DNA of 64,000 nt from Actinomycetota bacterium (lineage in GTDB: Bacteria; Actinomycetota; Actinomycetes; Nanopelagicales; Nanopelagicaceae): contig JAPLBF010000007.1 in assembly GCA_026392825.1 (NCBI GenBank), forward strand, positions 1 to 64,000. The letters run 5' to 3'. The notes beneath the pieces were generated by a model. That model ran no database searches and had not been told where the DNA came from. It saw only the letters and a list, made by a program, of their open reading frames with translations. Position numbers and translations under genes: made by a program. Below, in pieces: positions 1 through 10,265 of the stretch (the first letter of the stretch is position 1; the number at the start of each line of letters is the position of its first letter).

Positions 1-1
1 C

Positions 2-589
2 ACTTTATTTCACTCCGAACCATCACCAACGGGTTTGAGATTTGTTCCAAATATTCTGCTTCCAAAATATGGTTGGGCCCATACACAAGCGGGTCTAAAG
101 TACCCAGTCAGTGAGCGTAGTTTTCGCCAGACAATCAGTGCTTTAAATCGCTCAGACCGTGGCTTTAAAGTTTTAATCGATTCAGAGAAAGTCAATGTTT
201 CCTTTGACTCAAAATCTGTTGGTGAAAAACACAATGAATGGCTTGCGTCCGTTCTCTCTCTCGCGGGACCAAGTGAGCTCGATCCAATGCCCTACTGGGG
301 ATTCTCTGATTTGGAGAAAAAAGTAGCAAGCAAGTTGCACAACACTTTTTATGTCACGGCAGAAGTCAAGAAGGAAGATGGTCAAGAGTTCTTTAGATTC
401 TCAAAACTTGAAATGCTCAGAGGCTTCACACTAGAAGGATTTTTAGATTGTCTAGCAGAAGGAACGGCGTTTGTTGACTTTGATGCGAGGACTGGACACA
501 ACCACGGGACCAAGTTCAGAATCAAGCAAAACAAAATCCCAACACTTTACAAAGATCACTCACTCGTATTTGACTTGGGTAATATGTAA
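2..589 (+). CDS. MvaI/BcnI-family type II restriction endonuclease, C-terminal part (5' end outside window)
   Basis: Frame is open to the window edge (TLFHSEPSPTGLRFVPNILLPKYGWAHTQAGLKYP...); C-terminal FVDFDARTGHNHGTKFRIK resembles MvaI/BcnI-like nucleases from memory. Confidence 0.55.
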   Translation, partial: TLFHSEPSPTGLRFVPNILLPKYGWAHTQAGLKYPVSERSFRQTISALNRSDRGFKVLIDSEKVNVSFDSKSVGEKHNEWLASVLSLAGPSELDPMPYWGFSDLEKKVASKLHNTFYVTAEVKKEDGQEFFRFSKLEMLRGFTLEGFLDCLAEGTAFVDFDARTGHNHGTKFRIKQNKIPTLYKDHSLVFDLGNM

Positions 590-772
590 AGAAGATTCGC
601 CCTATAAGCCGGAAACCGTACTTGTTGATCTTTTGGTTGCTAAGTGAATGATCTTTAGAAACATTAGGTCCCAAAATTAGCCATAAATGATTCGGATGGC
701 GGCGCAGCTAGTCGCGTCAGGCCATCGTGCAAACCATCGTGTGAGAAGTTCATGCTGCTACCCTTCCGACTT

Positions 773-1147
773 ATGAGTATCGATCCTGCCAAAGAAGCGC
801 GTAAGCGTTCTATCGTGTCCACCCTTCTATATATAGAAGGTGCGATCGTGTTAGCCCTAGGAGCGTGGGTAGGAGTCATGGGAATTACTCATGAAAATCG
901 TGAACTGCCGCCGTTGATGGGTGTGCTCGGATTTAGCGTTCTTGGTGGCGTGGGGCTTATTGCTTGTGGGCGGGCATTTGCTGAAGAGAAAAACTGGGGA
1001 AGAGCGCCGGTGGTCTTAGCGAATCTGATTGTTTTAGGCGTTGTTAAATATCAATTCGAAGGTGGCTTCTTAATCGGTGCTATTCCGCTTTTGCTTTTAT
1101 CGCTTCCGATTTTATATTTAGCAATAACCATTATTCCCAATAGCTAA
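773..1147 (+). CDS. small integral membrane protein, hypothetical
   Basis: ORF with several hydrophobic segments; start placed at ATG 773 (MSIDPAKEARKRS). Confidence 0.6.
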   Translation: MSIDPAKEARKRSIVSTLLYIEGAIVLALGAWVGVMGITHENRELPPLMGVLGFSVLGGVGLIACGRAFAEEKNWGRAPVVLANLIVLGVVKYQFEGGFLIGAIPLLLLSLPILYLAITIIPNS

Positions 1148-1210
1148 GTTGTAGCTAGCCATCAAGCATTGCCTTGAATTGCCTTTGATCACAACAGAAT
1201 TATCTGGCGA

Positions 1211-2059
1211 TTACCAAGGAACAACTTTTCGATCTTCCCAAAGTACTCCAGTTACAACTTCGCTTCCGCGCTGCGCAATATCAGCAGTTGCCAACCAAAT
1301 TGCAGTTTCTGCACCTTCTGCAACGCTACGTGGCGCATCGGGTCCGCCCATGTCGGTGCGAGTGTGATTGGGACAAGTAGCATCAATATAAAAACCGCGA
1401 GCGCCGAGTGCGGTCTCGTGTGCCAGATTTCGCACAAGTGAATTTACTCCCGCTTTACTAATTCGATACGGCGCAAGTCCCCCAGCACTTCCGGGTCCTG
1501 ACATACGGCCTAAACATGCGGAGTAGATAACAACTCGACCATCGCGCGCATCGGCCATTGCAGGTGCAATTGCGTTCACTAATATAAAGACTGAATTTAA
1601 ATTAATGTTTATAACGCGGTTCCATTCCGCATCTGTTGTGCGCAGCGTCTTCGACATTTTCTCGCTCATTACACCGTGAGCAAGAACCAATACTTTTGGG
1701 GCTGTAAGTGTTGTACTGATTTCGGTTGCGGTTTTTCGAGTGACGACTTGATCTTCTAAATCAACGGGGTGAGTTGTAATTGTTAGTCCAGTTTGTGTGG
1801 CGGCGAATTCGCTGAGTAAAGATTGGCGAGCGCTATCCAATCGCTGCGCATCCTTTGCGATGAGCGCTAGATCAAATCCTGCAGCAGCTAATCCCCGTGC
1901 AGTTTCCAAGCCGAGTCCGCGACTTCCGCCGCTGACAATCGCCAGTGGTCTTGAAGTCGGGGTGGTTTCTGAATGCATGAGCCAACTCTGCCAACGAAGG
2001 CGGAGACTGTCGCGCTGAGATTCGCTTTTAGCGCCCACATCCGACGTAATTGTGCTCAA
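1211..2059 (-). CDS. SDR-family NAD(P)-dependent oxidoreductase
   Basis: Rossmann motif AIVSGGSRGLGLETARGLA, catalytic-type YRISKAG. Confidence 0.85.
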   Translation of the reverse strand: MSTITSDVGAKSESQRDSLRLRWQSWLMHSETTPTSRPLAIVSGGSRGLGLETARGLAAAGFDLALIAKDAQRLDSARQSLLSEFAATQTGLTITTHPVDLEDQVVTRKTATEISTTLTAPKVLVLAHGVMSEKMSKTLRTTDAEWNRVININLNSVFILVNAIAPAMADARDGRVVIYSACLGRMSGPGSAGGLAPYRISKAGVNSLVRNLAHETALGARGFYIDATCPNHTRTDMGGPDAPRSVAEGAETAIWLATADIAQRGSEVVTGVLWEDRKVVPW

Positions 2060-2170
2060 TATCGCGCCTTGGGTTGGCGAGAGAGGATTTATTCAAGCCA
2101 CGCTCAGCCGATAGGATTAGGCACGCATTAAACGTTTTTTTCCGCGTTAATCGTGAAGAAGGAGTTGCCA

Positions 2171-5100
2171 GTGTCGGCAGATTTCGGAGCCAATGATTGG
2201 CTCGTCGAAGAGATGTACGAGCGTTACCAAGCCGATCCAACTTCAGTCGAACCTTCATGGATTGAATTCTTCAAAACTTACAACCCGAGTGCTGCATCTT
2301 CAGCACCTGTTGCATCAGCGCCAGCGGCAGCGGCATCCGCGCCAAAGGGTGGAACTCCACCAGTTCCAAAAGCTGCACAAAAAGTTTCTGCACCAGTTAC
2401 GCAATCTGCACCGGCACCCGCTGCCGCACCAGCTGCACAAGTAACACCAACATCTGCCGCACCAGCTGCACAAGTAACGCCAACATCTGCTGCTCCAGCT
2501 GCACAAGTAACGCCAACATCTGCTGCTCCAGCTGCACAAGTAACGCCTTCTGCACCAACACCTGCACAGGCGCAAGTTAAGCCAGCCCCAGTTTTAGTTA
2601 CACCAAGTGCTGCAACTATGGAACCGCTTCGTGGAGTTGCTGGACGTGTTGTTGCATCAATGGAAGCATCACTTTCAGTTCCAACAGCAACAAGTGTTCG
2701 TGCAATTCCCGCAAAGTTAATGATTGATAATCGCACCGTTATTACAAATCACTTAAAGCGAACACGTGGTGGAAAAGTTTCATTTACCCATATCATCGCT
2801 TATGCAATGATAAAAGCTCTGCGTCAAATGCCAGAGATGAATGTTTTCTACGGCAAAGTAGATGGCAAACCAGCGCTTGGCCGTCCAGAACATATCAATT
2901 TGGGAATTGCAATCGATTTAGCAAAAGCTGATGGAACTCGCCAATTATTAGTTCCATCAATTAAAGGTTGTGAAGGCTTAGATTTCGGGCAGTTCTGGGT
3001 TGCCTACGAAGAAATCGTTAAGAAGGCTCGTGCCGGAACGCTGACAGTGGAAGATCATTCAGGAACAACTGTTTCGCTAACTAATCCAGGAACAATTGGC
3101 ACTGTCCACTCGGTTCCGCGCTTAGTTCAAGGTCAAGGTTTAATCGTTGGCGTTGGCGCAATGGATTATCCAGCTGAATTCCAAGGTGCCAGTGAAGAAA
3201 CTTTGGCTCGCATGGCAATTAGCAAAGTTGTAACGCTAACAAGCACCTACGATCACCGCGTAATTCAAGGCGCACAATCTGGAGATTTCCTGCGCCGCAT
3301 CCACGAAATTTTGCTTGGCGCAGATGGTTTCTATGATGAGATTTTTTCTGCACTTCGCATTCCTTACGAACCAATTCGCTGGGCCTCTGACTTTGAATTC
3401 TCTAAAGATGAAGAGATCAACAAGACTGCACGCGTTCAGCAATTAATTCAGGCATATCGCATTTATGGCCATTTAATGGCAGATACCGATCCGCTGGAAT
3501 ACGCACAGCGCTCTCATCCAGATTTAGATGTTGTAACTCACGGATTAACTCTTTGGGATCTCGACCGCGAATTTGCAACAGGCGGCTTTGGTGGCGAGAA
3601 GTTTATGAAGTTGCGCCAGATTCTCGGAATTTTGCGTGATTCTTATTGTCGCTCTGTTGGCGTTGAATATATGTACATCTCTAATCCCGAAGAGCGTCGT
3701 TGGATTCAAGAGCACGTTGAAGTTGGTTTCACAAAGCCAGAACGCGAAGAGCAGCTACACATCTTGCAAAAGTTGAGCGATGCCGAAGCATTCGAATCTT
3801 TCTTGCAGACCAAGTTCGTTGGGCAAAAGCGCTTCTCACTTGAAGGTGGCGAATCAGTTATTCCACTTCTTGATGCAGTCATTTCAGCTGCTGCCGAGAA
3901 GAAGTTAGATGAAGTCTGTATCGGTATGCCACACCGTGGCCGCTTAAATGTGTTGGCAAATATTGCCGGTAAGTCATACGGTCAAATATTCCAAGAGTTC
4001 CAAGGCCATTACAAAGAGAATGAAGTTCACGGTTCTGGTGATGTTAAGTACCACTTAGGAACTGAAGGAATTTTCACCGCAGAATCTGGCGCACAGACCA
4101 AGATTTATTTGGCCGCAAATCCATCTCACCTGGAAGCAGTAAACCCAGTACTTGAAGGCATTGTTCGCGCAAAGCAAGATCGTCTAAATGTTAAAGATTT
4201 GTTCTCGGTTCTGCCGATTCTCTTGCACGGAGATGCGTCATTTGCTGGCCAAGGAATTAACTTCGAAACTCTGCAGCTTTCACAACTTCGCGGCTACCGC
4301 ACTGGTGGAACTGTACATATCGTTGTAAATAACCAAGTTGGCTTTACTACCGCGCCACACGCTTCACGTTCTTCACGTTATTCAACTGACGTTGCTAAAA
4401 CAATTGAAGCGCCAGTATTCCACGTAAATGGCGATGATCCTGAAGCCTGCGTGCGCGTTGCCCGACTTGCCTTTGAATATCGTCAAGCATTTAACAAAGA
4501 TGTTGTCGTCGACATGGTTTGCTACCGTCGTCGCGGACACAATGAAGGCGATGAGCCAAGTTTCACCCAGCCACTTATGTACAAGTTAATTGATGCCAAG
4601 CGCTCAACTCGAACCTTGTATACAGAATCACTTATCGGTCGTGGCGATATAACTCCAGAAGATGCGGAAAAGTTAGCGCGCGACTACCAGGTACAACTTG
4701 AAGAGGTTTACGCATCCGTTGCAAATTACCAAGAAGAACACGATCCGAACTTCCAGCCTCCGACAGTTCCAAGTGCTGAGGATGTTCCAACCTTTATCTC
4801 CGAGCCTTTAATCCGCGAAATTGCAGCTACGCAAATAGCGATTCCAGAAGGCTTCCACGTACATCCAAAGTTGTTGCCACAACTGCAGAAGCGTGCCGAA
4901 TCAATCAACGATGGAACCATCGATTGGTCTACCGGTGAAATGCTCGCCTTTGGTTCACTCCTTAAAGAGGGGCGACCAATACGTTTAGCGGGCCAAGATT
5001 CCCGTCGTGGAACATTTAGTAATCGCCACGCAGTTATCGTGGATAAAGAGAATGGCTCTGACTGGACTCCACTGAGTTCTTTGGTTGCAGATCAAAGCCA

Positions 5101-5947
5101 GTTCTTTGTAATTGATTCACTTCTTTCCGAATACGCAGCTATGGGCTTTGAATATGGCTATTCCGTTGCTCGGCCAGAAGCACTTGTCTTATGGGAAGGT
5201 CAGTTCGGAGATTTCGCAAACGGTGCGCAAACGATCATCGATGAGTTTATCTCTTCCGCACTGCAAAAATGGGGCGAGCGATCTTCAATTGTTTTGCTCT
5301 TGCCACATGGTTATGAAGGCCAAGGACCAGATCACTCATCCGCGCGCATCGAACGCTTCTTATCACTTGCTGCTGAACAAAACATGACGATTGCTCAGCC
5401 TTCAACGCCGGCTTCGTACTTCCATTTACTACGTTTCCACGCAGCAAATCCGAAGCGTCGTCCAATGGTTGTCTTCACACCAAAATCAATGCTCCGACTA
5501 CGCGCGGCGGCTTCTTCAATTAGCGATTTCACATCAGGCACATTCTTGCCAGTAATTGGCGATCCAACAGTAAGTAATGCATCTCGCTTGATTTACTGCT
5601 CTGGAAAGATTTACCACGACATAGTTGCAGAGCGTGCGCGTCTTAATGACAGCAGCACTGCAATTGTTCGAGTCGAGCGTTTGTATCCACTTCCAGTTGC
5701 GCAAATGGAAGTTGAAGCGAAGAAGCATCCAAACGCTAATTTGCTCTGGGTCCAAGATGAACCAGCTAACCAAGGACCTTGGCCACACGTTGCGCTAAGC
5801 ACCACCGAAATTCTTGGCGGTAAAGCGATTGATGCGAGAGTCCTTCGCCGCATTTCACGACGCGCCTCGGCATCTCCTGCGACTGGTAATCACCATTTGC
5901 ATGAGGAAGAGGCAAAGGCTTTGATGTATGAAGCGTTTACTCGCTAA
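2171..5947 (+). CDS. kgd: multifunctional 2-oxoglutarate decarboxylase/dehydrogenase (Kgd/SucA type, acyltransferase plus E1)
   Basis: N-term ADFGANDWLVEEMYERYQ, acyltransferase core TYDHRVIQGAQSG, E1 region IGMPHRGRLNVLAN; AAGGAG RBS 6 nt before GTG 2171. Confidence 0.93.
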   Translation: MSADFGANDWLVEEMYERYQADPTSVEPSWIEFFKTYNPSAASSAPVASAPAAAASAPKGGTPPVPKAAQKVSAPVTQSAPAPAAAPAAQVTPTSAAPAAQVTPTSAAPAAQVTPTSAAPAAQVTPSAPTPAQAQVKPAPVLVTPSAATMEPLRGVAGRVVASMEASLSVPTATSVRAIPAKLMIDNRTVITNHLKRTRGGKVSFTHIIAYAMIKALRQMPEMNVFYGKVDGKPALGRPEHINLGIAIDLAKADGTRQLLVPSIKGCEGLDFGQFWVAYEEIVKKARAGTLTVEDHSGTTVSLTNPGTIGTVHSVPRLVQGQGLIVGVGAMDYPAEFQGASEETLARMAISKVVTLTSTYDHRVIQGAQSGDFLRRIHEILLGADGFYDEIFSALRIPYEPIRWASDFEFSKDEEINKTARVQQLIQAYRIYGHLMADTDPLEYAQRSHPDLDVVTHGLTLWDLDREFATGGFGGEKFMKLRQILGILRDSYCRSVGVEYMYISNPEERRWIQEHVEVGFTKPEREEQLHILQKLSDAEAFESFLQTKFVGQKRFSLEGGESVIPLLDAVISAAAEKKLDEVCIGMPHRGRLNVLANIAGKSYGQIFQEFQGHYKENEVHGSGDVKYHLGTEGIFTAESGAQTKIYLAANPSHLEAVNPVLEGIVRAKQDRLNVKDLFSVLPILLHGDASFAGQGINFETLQLSQLRGYRTGGTVHIVVNNQVGFTTAPHASRSSRYSTDVAKTIEAPVFHVNGDDPEACVRVARLAFEYRQAFNKDVVVDMVCYRRRGHNEGDEPSFTQPLMYKLIDAKRSTRTLYTESLIGRGDITPEDAEKLARDYQVQLEEVYASVANYQEEHDPNFQPPTVPSAEDVPTFISEPLIREIAATQIAIPEGFHVHPKLLPQLQKRAESINDGTIDWSTGEMLAFGSLLKEGRPIRLAGQDSRRGTFSNRHAVIVDKENGSDWTPLSSLVADQSQFFVIDSLLSEYAAMGFEYGYSVARPEALVLWEGQFGDFANGAQTIIDEFISSALQKWGERSSIVLLLPHGYEGQGPDHSSARIERFLSLAAEQNMTIAQPSTPASYFHLLRFHAANPKRRPMVVFTPKSMLRLRAAASSISDFTSGTFLPVIGDPTVSNASRLIYCSGKIYHDIVAERARLNDSSTAIVRVERLYPLPVAQMEVEAKKHPNANLLWVQDEPANQGPWPHVALSTTEILGGKAIDARVLRRISRRASASPATGNHHLHEEEAKALMYEAFTR
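2423..2554 (+). repeat. about four tandem copies of a 33-bp unit encoding AAPAAQVTPTS in the Kgd N-terminal linker
   Basis: gccgcaccagctgcacaagtaacaccaacatct repeated at 33-bp spacing from 2423, 2456, 2489 and 2522 (last partial). Confidence 0.9.
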
Positions 5948-6288
5948 CTCTTTTTGATTCTAGTAATTACTTTGCCAACTATTTCTTCGTGTTCCAAATA
6001 ACCCCAGGTGCGCGAGTCGGTACCTGATTCATTATCGCTGCGAACAAAGTAAGTGACCGGTCCAGCGCTTTCGTTTTTAATCTCTGCAATCCTTTTGATG
6101 TAATAGAGTCCGGGTTGCAGTTCGCGCTCAATGACAACAACATCGTCTTCTGTCAGGGAAAGGTGCTTCTTGAAGATTCGGTAACGAATCAGGAGCCAAT
6201 CCTGTGGGTTATAAGTGGGCTGCATAGAAGTGCCCTCAACGACTACCCGTCCAAAGATGCCAAAGATGCCCACGGAGGGTAGTCTCAC
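5944..6288 (-). CDS. sodX: nickel-type superoxide dismutase maturation protease (S26 signal peptidase-like)
   Basis: Ser motif VVVEGTSMQPTYNPQDWLLIRY, Lys motif YYIKRI, adjacent and divergent to sodN; GTG 6288 start chosen because the longer ORF runs into sodN. Confidence 0.85.
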   Translation of the reverse strand: MRLPSVGIFGIFGRVVVEGTSMQPTYNPQDWLLIRYRIFKKHLSLTEDDVVVIERELQPGLYYIKRIAEIKNESAGPVTYFVRSDNESGTDSRTWGYLEHEEIVGKVITRIKKS

Positions 6289-6330
6289 ACATACAGGTTT
6301 TGAAATAAAGAAAAGATAAAGGGAGAAAAA

Positions 6331-6729
6331 ATGAAGAAGTTCTTCACACCAAAGGTAACCGTCCATGCACACTGCGATCTGCCATGCGGTGTTTACGATC
6401 CAGCGCAAGCCAAGATTGAAGCGCAATCTGTAAAAGCTTGCATGGAAAAGTATGCAGCCAATCCAGATGCAGATTTCCGCTCACGTTCAGTTGCAATTAA
6501 AGAAGAGCGCTCACATCAAGTTAAAGAGCACCTCTGGGTTCTCTGGACAGATTATTTCAAGGCTCCACACTTTGAGGCCTACCCACAACTTCACTCACTC
6601 TTCAATGAGGCGACAAAGTTAGCTGGCGCAGCTGGTACAAAGGGAACACAAGATGTGGCAGTAGCGGATAAGTTGATCGCAAAGATCGATGAAATCGCCG
6701 AAATCTTCTGGGCCACCAAAAAAGCCTAA
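6331..6729 (+). CDS. sodN: nickel superoxide dismutase
   Basis: Ni-hook HCDLPCGVY after short leader MKKFFTPKVTVHA. Confidence 0.96.
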   Translation: MKKFFTPKVTVHAHCDLPCGVYDPAQAKIEAQSVKACMEKYAANPDADFRSRSVAIKEERSHQVKEHLWVLWTDYFKAPHFEAYPQLHSLFNEATKLAGAAGTKGTQDVAVADKLIAKIDEIAEIFWATKKA

Positions 6730-6738
6730 TTAAAAAGC

Positions 6739-7155
6739 TTAATTATCTGAACTATTGATTAACGATTGAGCGGCGGTACGCGCGAGGAAAGACACTCGCT
6801 CGACCGCCGTTCTTTCTATTCTGGAGTAAGCGATATGACGTTCACCGTCATAAACATCGCATTCAAAGATCATCGTGCGATCCACAACTTCGATGCATCG
6901 AGCGGTGGCACGCACTTCGGTTCCGATTCCGACTGAATCAATAAGTGAAATATCGAATTTATCAACGATAGTTGTTTCACCATTTTCTAATAATTCAACT
7001 AGCGCTGCCACACAAGCACTCTCCATCACGCTCATAAAGTGACCCGGAGCCAAAATTGGTAGATCAGAAATTCCCATCGCCAAGCAGGTATCACCTGGGC
7101 GAACAGTCATCACCGAAAATCCTACGGCGCCAACGATTTCTTCAGCAGGCTTCAT
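6739..7155 (-). CDS. thioesterase-like (FlK-type hotdog) protein
   Basis: Hotdog-like pattern PILAPGHFMSVMESACVAALVELLENGETTIVDKFDISLID. Confidence 0.65.
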   Translation of the reverse strand: MKPAEEIVGAVGFSVMTVRPGDTCLAMGISDLPILAPGHFMSVMESACVAALVELLENGETTIVDKFDISLIDSVGIGTEVRATARCIEVVDRTMIFECDVYDGERHIAYSRIERTAVERVSFLARTAAQSLINSSDN

Positions 7156-7165
7156 AAATTAACGT

Positions 7166-7564
7166 TTACTTTTCTTCATCGAGAAAGTGTTGAACATGCG
7201 TCTCTTCAATCTGGATTTCGCTGTGCTCGACATTTCCAAACTCATCAATTTCGATTGAGATTTCCGTCATGCTGAACTGCGTGACTACTTCGGTAACTCC
7301 AGCGCCAGTAACCTGCCGCAAAAGCGCTTCATGAATACTGTGCTGAAGATCAACCGGAGCTTTCTCATCACAAGTACGACGCAGAACCTCTTGCAACAAA
7401 GAATGCATCTCTTGCTCGTGCGCTACTTCAGATCGGCAGGCCAGGCAAGAATCAAGGTGAGATGCAATCGCTTGTGGGTTGCGCGCTTCTTCAACTGCAC
7501 CTTCAACAATAAAGACAACGGAGGAGAGAACTTCAAAACAAGGAATCTGTTCGATATGGCTCAT
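7166..7564 (-). CDS. rsrA: zinc-associated anti-sigma factor (RsrA-like)
   Basis: ZAS-type HLDSCLACR motif; 4-bp overlap with sigR-like gene. Confidence 0.75.
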   Translation of the reverse strand: MSHIEQIPCFEVLSSVVFIVEGAVEEARNPQAIASHLDSCLACRSEVAHEQEMHSLLQEVLRRTCDEKAPVDLQHSIHEALLRQVTGAGVTEVVTQFSMTEISIEIDEFGNVEHSEIQIEETHVQHFLDEEK

Positions 7565-8175
7565 GGCTTCTCTCCTTTCGCCTTTTTCGGTTCAGTCGAG
7601 TAGCCAAGTTCTTTGGCGTAATCAGCGAGCTTTTCGCGTAAGAGTTTGCGCCCGCGGTGCAGTCTCGACATCACGGTTCCGGCTGGTATTTCAACGATGT
7701 CGGCGATCTCTTTATAGGAAAAACCTTCTACATCGGCTAAGTAAACTGCGATGCGAAACTCTTCAGGGATTTCTTGCAGGGCACGTTTGATATCGCTATC
7801 TGGCAAGTTCTCAAGAGCTTCTACTTCAGCAGATTTACCTAAATCACTGGTGTGCGATTGTGCTTCGGCTAACTGCCAATCCTCAAGCTCACCTGATGCT
7901 AACTGTGGACGGCGTTGATCTTTACGATAAGTATTTATAAAGGTAGTTGTGAGTACGCGATATAGCCAAGCGCGCAGATTTGTACCTTCTTCGAATTGAT
8001 GAAAAGAGTTAAAAGCTTTTAGGTAAGTGTCCTGCACTAAGTCGCGCGCATCTTCAGGATTCTTGGTGTAACGAAGCGCTGCTGCATACAACTGGTCCAT
8101 AAACACAAGAGCATCGCGCTCGAACCGATCGTTGCGATCAGTAGCGCTTTCTAGAACTAAATCTTTCGATGCCAT
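7561..8175 (-). CDS. sigR: ECF RNA polymerase sigma factor, SigR/SigH-like
   Basis: Sigma2 region [20 protein letters not shown], sigma4 region [27 protein letters not shown]. Confidence 0.85.
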   Translation of the reverse strand: MASKDLVLESATDRNDRFERDALVFMDQLYAAALRYTKNPEDARDLVQDTYLKAFNSFHQFEEGTNLRAWLYRVLTTTFINTYRKDQRRPQLASGELEDWQLAEAQSHTSDLGKSAEVEALENLPDSDIKRALQEIPEEFRIAVYLADVEGFSYKEIADIVEIPAGTVMSRLHRGRKLLREKLADYAKELGYSTEPKKAKGEKP

Positions 8176-8223
8176 CTCTTAAACACTATCCCAAAGCGCT
8201 GGGAAACGCCTACTTAAGCAGAC

Positions 8224-8949
8224 TCAAAAGAGCGTCTGCGCTTCGCCGAGTTCAAAGGGTGCGATCAAATCGGGCCCGTTGTTAGCGACCAGGTTTACCC
8301 GTGGTGCGACGGGTCTGGTTGCTAGACTTTTAGCAGGATCTGAAAGATCCATAAGTGAAATCAAAGTATCAATTTCGCGATTCTTTGGATCGAGCCAATT
8401 ATCCCAACGATCCTCCGGCATAAAAACTGGCATCCGGCTATGAATCGTTGCTAGCTCTCCAACTGCTTCGCGCGTGATGATCGCAGCGCTCTGAATTTCT
8501 GCACCACTTTCACTCTTCCACGTACTCCAAATTCCGGCAATTGATAGCGATTTATTCTCATCTTGCGAGCTTATGTAGAAAGGTTGTTTCGGTGGATATT
8601 TACCTAGCGATGTCGCCCATTCGTAATATCCGGTTGCCGGTATCAAACACCGAGTTGTTCGAAAAGCTTGACGAAATGTTGGCTTTTCATGGATAGATTC
8701 ACTGCGCGCATTTATTGCATGTGATTGCGAGTTACGAGCCTCGGTGAAGTTCTTATGCCAAGGTGCGATTAGCCCCCACGATGCTGAATCTAAAACTCGT
8801 CCACTTTGGTTTTCGCGAATAATGTAAATCTCATTTGTAGGCGCGATATTCCAATTTAGCGGCAGTGATTTATCAACGAGTGATCCATCGAGATCAAACC
8901 TTTCGATGATCTCGTCCATCCCCTGCGCTTGGGCATAACGTCCGCACAT
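8224..8949 (-). CDS. SOS response-associated peptidase (SRAP/HMCES/YedK family)
   Basis: N-terminal MCGRYA with catalytic Cys2; NARSESIHEKPTFRQAFRTTRCLIPATGYYEW. Confidence 0.93.
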   Translation of the reverse strand: MCGRYAQAQGMDEIIERFDLDGSLVDKSLPLNWNIAPTNEIYIIRENQSGRVLDSASWGLIAPWHKNFTEARNSQSHAINARSESIHEKPTFRQAFRTTRCLIPATGYYEWATSLGKYPPKQPFYISSQDENKSLSIAGIWSTWKSESGAEIQSAAIITREAVGELATIHSRMPVFMPEDRWDNWLDPKNREIDTLISLMDLSDPAKSLATRPVAPRVNLVANNGPDLIAPFELGEAQTLF

Positions 8950-8972
8950 AGGTAGAGAGTAGACTGCCGCTT

Positions 8973-10265
8973 ATGCTCTGGCCCGCTCCATTTCGTGGAC
9001 GCAACTCAGTCAGCGCGCGAGTAATAATTCCGGGATCAAAATCGGTTACCAATCGCGCGCTAATTCTCGCTGCCCAGGCACAAGCGCCATCAATCCTAAA
9101 ACGTCCCCTTGTTTCGCGCGATAGCGAGTTAATGGTCGCTGGCCTAAAGGCGATGGGCGTCGGAATTTCCGCACTCGAATTTAATGGAGATTTAGCCTGG
9201 AAGATAACCCCAGCAAATTTACAGGGACCAGCAAAAGTAGATGTTGGAAATGCCGGAACTGTGATGCGCTTTCTTCCGCCACTTTCTGCGCTTGCAACAG
9301 GTGATATTTCATTCGATGGCGATCCACGATCTTACGAACGTCCTCTTGGACCAGTCATCGCCGCGCTGGAAGAACTCGGTATTGAGATTGAACACGGCGG
9401 GCGTTATTCATTGCCTATGGTGATGAAGAGCAAAGGTCTGATTCCGGGCGGCTCGCTAACTATTGATGCAAGTGCATCTAGCCAATTTTTATCTGCGCTA
9501 CTTTTAATTGGACCAAGTACTACTAATGGAATCACTGCAACGCATAAGGGCGGAGCGCTTCCATCTATGCCACATATTGATATGACCGTGCAGATGTTGC
9601 GCGACTTCGGTGCACAAGTCACAGTCGATAAGAAGGCACAGAGCTGGAGCGTTGCCGCCGGCAAATTAAATGGTGTTGATTTAGTAATCGAACCTGATCT
9701 TTCCAACGCTGCGCCGTTCTTATCAATTGCAATGGTCTGCGGTGGCTCTATAACAATTGCGGATTGGCCGAAAGAAACTACTCAGCCCGGTGATCAACTA
9801 CGCGAGATACTCACACAAATGGGTGCACAAGTATCGTTTTCCGCTGAAGGTTTAACAGTTACTGGCACAGATGCGATTCACGGAATTGATATTGATTTGC
9901 ACGATGTTGGTGAGTTAACTCCGGCGATCGCAGCACTTGCCGTACTTGCTGATTCACCTTCACATTTGCGCGGAATTGGCCACTTACGTTTACACGAAAC
10001 CGATCGCTTAGCCGCGCTAACCAGCGAGATTAACTCACTTGGTGGCAATGTTGTTGAAGATCAAACTTCGCTTCGGATTACCCCGGCCGGTAAATTTGGG
10101 GAAGGCTTGCATGCTGGAACTTTTCATACTTACGATGATCATCGTTTAGCTACTGCTGGTGCGGTAATTGGCTTAGTTGTTCCAGGCATTGAAATTGAAA
10201 ATGTTGCGACAACTCGCAAAACGCTTCCAGACTTTCCTGGCCTTTGGCAGAGTTTGATCTCATGA
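8973..10265 (+). CDS. aroA: 3-phosphoshikimate 1-carboxyvinyltransferase
   Basis: PGSKSVTNRALILAA, GNAGTVMRF, HETDRLAAL, DDHRLATAGAV. Confidence 0.95.
   Translation: MLWPAPFRGRNSVSARVIIPGSKSVTNRALILAAQAQAPSILKRPLVSRDSELMVAGLKAMGVGISALEFNGDLAWKITPANLQGPAKVDVGNAGTVMRFLPPLSALATGDISFDGDPRSYERPLGPVIAALEELGIEIEHGGRYSLPMVMKSKGLIPGGSLTIDASASSQFLSALLLIGPSTTNGITATHKGGALPSMPHIDMTVQMLRDFGAQVTVDKKAQSWSVAAGKLNGVDLVIEPDLSNAAPFLSIAMVCGGSITIADWPKETTQPGDQLREILTQMGAQVSFSAEGLTVTGTDAIHGIDIDLHDVGELTPAIAALAVLADSPSHLRGIGHLRLHETDRLAALTSEINSLGGNVVEDQTSLRITPAGKFGEGLHAGTFHTYDDHRLATAGAVIGLVVPGIEIENVATTRKTLPDFPGLWQSLIS

Noticed and set aside
664-879. 71-aa - strand ORF
   Set aside because: Overlaps the better-supported membrane-protein gene and shows no recognisable domain
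2278-2736. Antisense ORF with repeated GAADVGVTCAA
   Set aside because: Shadow of the Kgd linker repeat on the opposite strand; low-complexity and no support as a gene
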